From Paracoccaceae bacterium (GTDB taxonomy: Bacteria; Pseudomonadota; Alphaproteobacteria; Rhodobacterales; Rhodobacteraceae): 64,000 nt of DNA. Position 1 is the first letter of the stretch; every line of letters begins with the position of its first letter. A program made the position numbers and the translations under genes. Shown piece by piece: positions 61,062-64,000 of this stretch. The stretch is taken from NCBI GenBank assembly GCA_902635985.1, contig CACPPZ010000002.1, forward strand, positions 5,001-69,000, given 5' to 3'. The notes beneath the pieces were generated by a model. It was not told the DNA's origin. It worked only from the letters and a program-made list of their open reading frames with translations, and made no database searches.

Positions 61062-62843
61062 TCAGCTGCTGGATATTGTCCTTAAATTCAATTCCATTAG
61101 CTGGTCTGATGTAGGCTCTGATGGAGCTCCCATCATGAGATCCTCTGCTCTCTGGTTCATTGGGAACATAATTATTTCCCTAATATTTTCTTGATCAGCA
61201 AGAAGCATGACTATTCTATCAATGCCTGCCGCGCAACCGCCGTGGGGTGGTGCGCCGAATTGAAAAGCATTAACCATTCCACCAAACCGCTTTCTTACCT
61301 CGTCTTCACCATATCCAGCAATTTCAAAGGCTTTAAACATTAACTCTGGTTGATGATTTCTTATAGCACCAGATACGAGCTCAGAGCCGTTACATGCTAA
61401 ATCATATTGATATCCCAAAACACTTAAAGGATCTCCATTTAAGGCATCAAGTCCGCCTTGTGGCATCGAAAACGGGTTGTGCTCAAAGTCAATTTTTCCT
61501 GTTTCATCATCTTTTTCAAATATCGGAAAATCAACTATCCACGCAAATGCAAATCTATTGGTATCTACTAACTTTAGCTCATCACCTATTACGTCTCGAG
61601 CTTTACCGGCAACTCTTTCAAACGTTTTTGGAGTTCCCCCAAGAAAAAATGCGGCATCCCCTATGCCCAAGCCAAGTTGGTCTCTGATTGCCTCAGTCCT
61701 CTCGGGTCCAATATTTTTGGCAAGCGGACCGGCAGCTTCCAAATTACCATCACTTTCACGCCAAAAGATATATCCCATCCCTGGCAAACCTTCTTTTTGA
61801 GCAAAAGAGTTCATTCGATCACAAAACTTCCGAGAGCCGCCGCCAGGTGCAGGAATTGCTCTAATTTCAGTCCCATCTTTTTCCAAGATGTTTGAAAAAA
61901 TCGCAAATCCAGAATTTCTGAAGTGCTGGGAAACATCCTGCATTTTAATTGGGTTTCGCAGATCTGGTTTATCAGTTCCATACCAAACAGCAGCATCTCT
62001 GTATGAAATTACTTCCCAATTTTCGGGCTCATCAACTACTTTTCCTCCACCAAATTCCTTAAAAATATCTGCAATCACCGGAGAAATAGTATTAAAAACA
62101 TCCTGCTGGGTTACAAAAGACATTTCCAGATCAAGTTGGTAAAAGTCTGTTGGACTGCGATCAGCTCGAGGATCTTCGTCCCTAAAACACGGCGCAATTT
62201 GAAAATATTTATCGAACCCAGAGACCATAATTAGTTGTTTGAATTGTTGCGGTGCCTGTGGCAGGGCATAGAATTTTCCTTCATGCAACCGAGAAGGAAC
62301 TAAAAAATCTCTCGCTCCCTCCGGCGATGAGGCCGTGATGATTGGTGTTTGATACTCCCTGAAACCAATATCCCACATACCTCGCCTTATGGATGCAATT
62401 ACATCTGCCCGCAGTTTCATGTTCTGTTGCATAACTTCACGCCGAAGGTCTAAGTATCTGTAACGAAGCCTGGTTTCTTCAGGATACTCTTGATCACCAA
62501 AAACGATCAGAGGCAATTCAGCTGACGCCCCTAGCACCTCAATATCTCGTATAAACACCTCAATGGCCCCCGTGGAAATTTTGCTGTTTATTAAATCGGG
62601 ATCACGAGCTTTTACTTCACCATCAATACGAATACACCACTCAGATCTTACATTTTCTACTTGGCTAAAAACTGGGCTATCTGGATCGCAGAGAACTTGA
62701 GTTACACCATAGTGATCACGAAGATCTACAAACAAAACTCCACCATGATCTCGTATCCTGTGCACCCATCCAGAAAGGCGTACGTTGTTCCCAACATCTT
62801 CTATTTTTAAATCTGCGCATGTATGGCTTCGATAGTCATGCAT
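61062..62843 (-). CDS. aspS: Aspartate--tRNA ligase
   Basis: [73 protein letters not shown]. Confidence 0.98.
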   Translation of the reverse strand: MHDYRSHTCADLKIEDVGNNVRLSGWVHRIRDHGGVLFVDLRDHYGVTQVLCDPDSPVFSQVENVRSEWCIRIDGEVKARDPDLINSKISTGAIEVFIRDIEVLGASAELPLIVFGDQEYPEETRLRYRYLDLRREVMQQNMKLRADVIASIRRGMWDIGFREYQTPIITASSPEGARDFLVPSRLHEGKFYALPQAPQQFKQLIMVSGFDKYFQIAPCFRDEDPRADRSPTDFYQLDLEMSFVTQQDVFNTISPVIADIFKEFGGGKVVDEPENWEVISYRDAAVWYGTDKPDLRNPIKMQDVSQHFRNSGFAIFSNILEKDGTEIRAIPAPGGGSRKFCDRMNSFAQKEGLPGMGYIFWRESDGNLEAAGPLAKNIGPERTEAIRDQLGLGIGDAAFFLGGTPKTFERVAGKARDVIGDELKLVDTNRFAFAWIVDFPIFEKDDETGKIDFEHNPFSMPQGGLDALNGDPLSVLGYQYDLACNGSELVSGAIRNHQPELMFKAFEIAGYGEDEVRKRFGGMVNAFQFGAPPHGGCAAGIDRIVMLLADQENIREIIMFPMNQRAEDLMMGAPSEPTSDQLMELNLRTISSS

Positions 62844-63113
62844 TATTTAGCCTTTCAAACAATAAAAACACTGGCGTGGGTACACAAGTTTGAGACCAGG
62901 ATGTCAAGAGTTATAGGCAAAATCACATTAAATTGCAGTTGGGACATATAATATTTTGGCAAAAATTATACCATCCAAAATTATTTCTTTCCCGAAGAAA
63001 TGCAAATTACTGCGATTCTGCTTGTGGACTTTGAAAGTATCATTATAACGCGATAAAATTTGCGTCATTCCTGTAATTAGTTACCCAAAATAGCAATAGT
63101 CGAGACCCAAAAC

Positions 63114-64000
63114 ATGCCCAAACGAACGGATATCTCATCTATAATGATTATCGGGGCTGGCCCCATCGTTATTGGGCAAGCTTGTGAATTTGATTATTCG
63201 GGAGCGCAGGCATGTAAAGCCCTTAAAGAAGAAGGCTACAGGGTCATCCTCGTAAATTCTAACCCCGCCACAATAATGACAGACCCAGGTATGGCGGACG
63301 CTACTTACATAGAGCCAATAGAACCGACAATTGTTGCAAAGATTATTGAACAGGAACGTCCTGATGCTCTGCTGCCAACCATGGGGGGGCAAACTGGATT
63401 AAATACTGCACTCGAGCTAGAGGCTATGGGCATTCTTGAAAAATTTGGTGTTGAAATGATTGGGGCAAAGAGAGGGGCAATCGAGATGGCGGAGGATCGC
63501 GCTCTATTTCGAGAGGCCATGGAAAGATTGGGTTTAGAGAACCCAAAGGCCGCAATTGTTACAGCTCCATTTTTGGAAAACGGCAAGGTAGATTTAGCCG
63601 AAGGCGTAAGGCTGTCTTTAGAAGTTTTAAACGATATAGGCCTACCAGCTATTATCCGACCTGCTTTTACGTTAGGCGGCACTGGTGGAGGGGTCGCATA
63701 CAACCTCGAAGACTATGAATACTTTTGCAAGTCTGGAATGGATGCTTCGCCAGCAAACCAAATTCTAATTGATGAGAGCTTACTAGGCTGGAAAGAATTC
63801 GAAATGGAGGTTGTTCGTGACGTGAAGGACAACTCAATAATTGTATGTTCGATTGAAAATGTTGATCCGATGGGAGTTCATACAGGAGATTCTATCACAG
63901 TTGCACCAGCATTAACTTTGACTGACAAAGAATATCAAATGATGCGCACTGCATCGATAGATGTATTGAGGGAAATCGGCGTGGAAACCGGTGGTTCGAA
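63114..64000 (+). CDS. carB: Carbamoyl-phosphate synthase large subunit, 5' portion (truncated by window edge)
   Basis: Translation [69 protein letters not shown]...; absent from the ORF track because it runs off the window. Confidence 0.97.
   Translation, partial: MPKRTDISSIMIIGAGPIVIGQACEFDYSGAQACKALKEEGYRVILVNSNPATIMTDPGMADATYIEPIEPTIVAKIIEQERPDALLPTMGGQTGLNTALELEAMGILEKFGVEMIGAKRGAIEMAEDRALFREAMERLGLENPKAAIVTAPFLENGKVDLAEGVRLSLEVLNDIGLPAIIRPAFTLGGTGGGVAYNLEDYEYFCKSGMDASPANQILIDESLLGWKEFEMEVVRDVKDNSIIVCSIENVDPMGVHTGDSITVAPALTLTDKEYQMMRTASIDVLREIGVETGGS

Noticed and set aside
61394-62142. Several plus-strand ORFs of 72-107 aa
   Set aside because: All antisense to aspS
63135-63703. Minus-strand ORFs of 85 and 132 aa at the window end
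   Set aside because: Antisense to carB, which is clearly encoded on the plus strand from 63114

Overview
This 64 kb window looks like an ordinary chromosomal stretch of a low-GC alphaproteobacterium, probably Rhodobacterales-like (inferred from the 16S 5' end and gene content). It begins inside the 5' part of a 16S rRNA gene (minus strand) and ends inside carB. I recognise about 50 protein genes, three tRNAs (Val-GAC, Arg-TCT, Gln-TTG), and two genes missing from the ORF track: rpmJ (41 aa) and the truncated carB. I see no CRISPR array, transposase, integrase or prophage module. Well-supported blocks are clpB/pyrF/rpmJ, an amino-acid ABC transporter with an FAD oxidoreductase, glpK, a LysR-comDE-FMN dehydrogenase cluster facing an sseA-aminotransferase operon, two tandem ABC exporters, L,D-transpeptidase/CAP genes, a bioMNY ECF transporter abutting a thiolase/acyl-CoA ligase pair, petABC with ilvE and petPR, and aspS/carB. 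The best candidates for under-described biology are: (1) a 1009-aa kinase-like / M23 peptidase-like / class III aminotransferase fusion followed by a GYD-domain protein; (2) a translationally coupled two-gene unit (569-aa unknown plus a DUF3726-like protein); (3) the putative C3-sulfonate/cysteine-sulfur cluster with a divergent FMN alpha-hydroxyacid dehydrogenase; and (4) a structured intergenic element at about 12.93-13.01 kb. All family calls come from reading motifs by eye; no database search was run.
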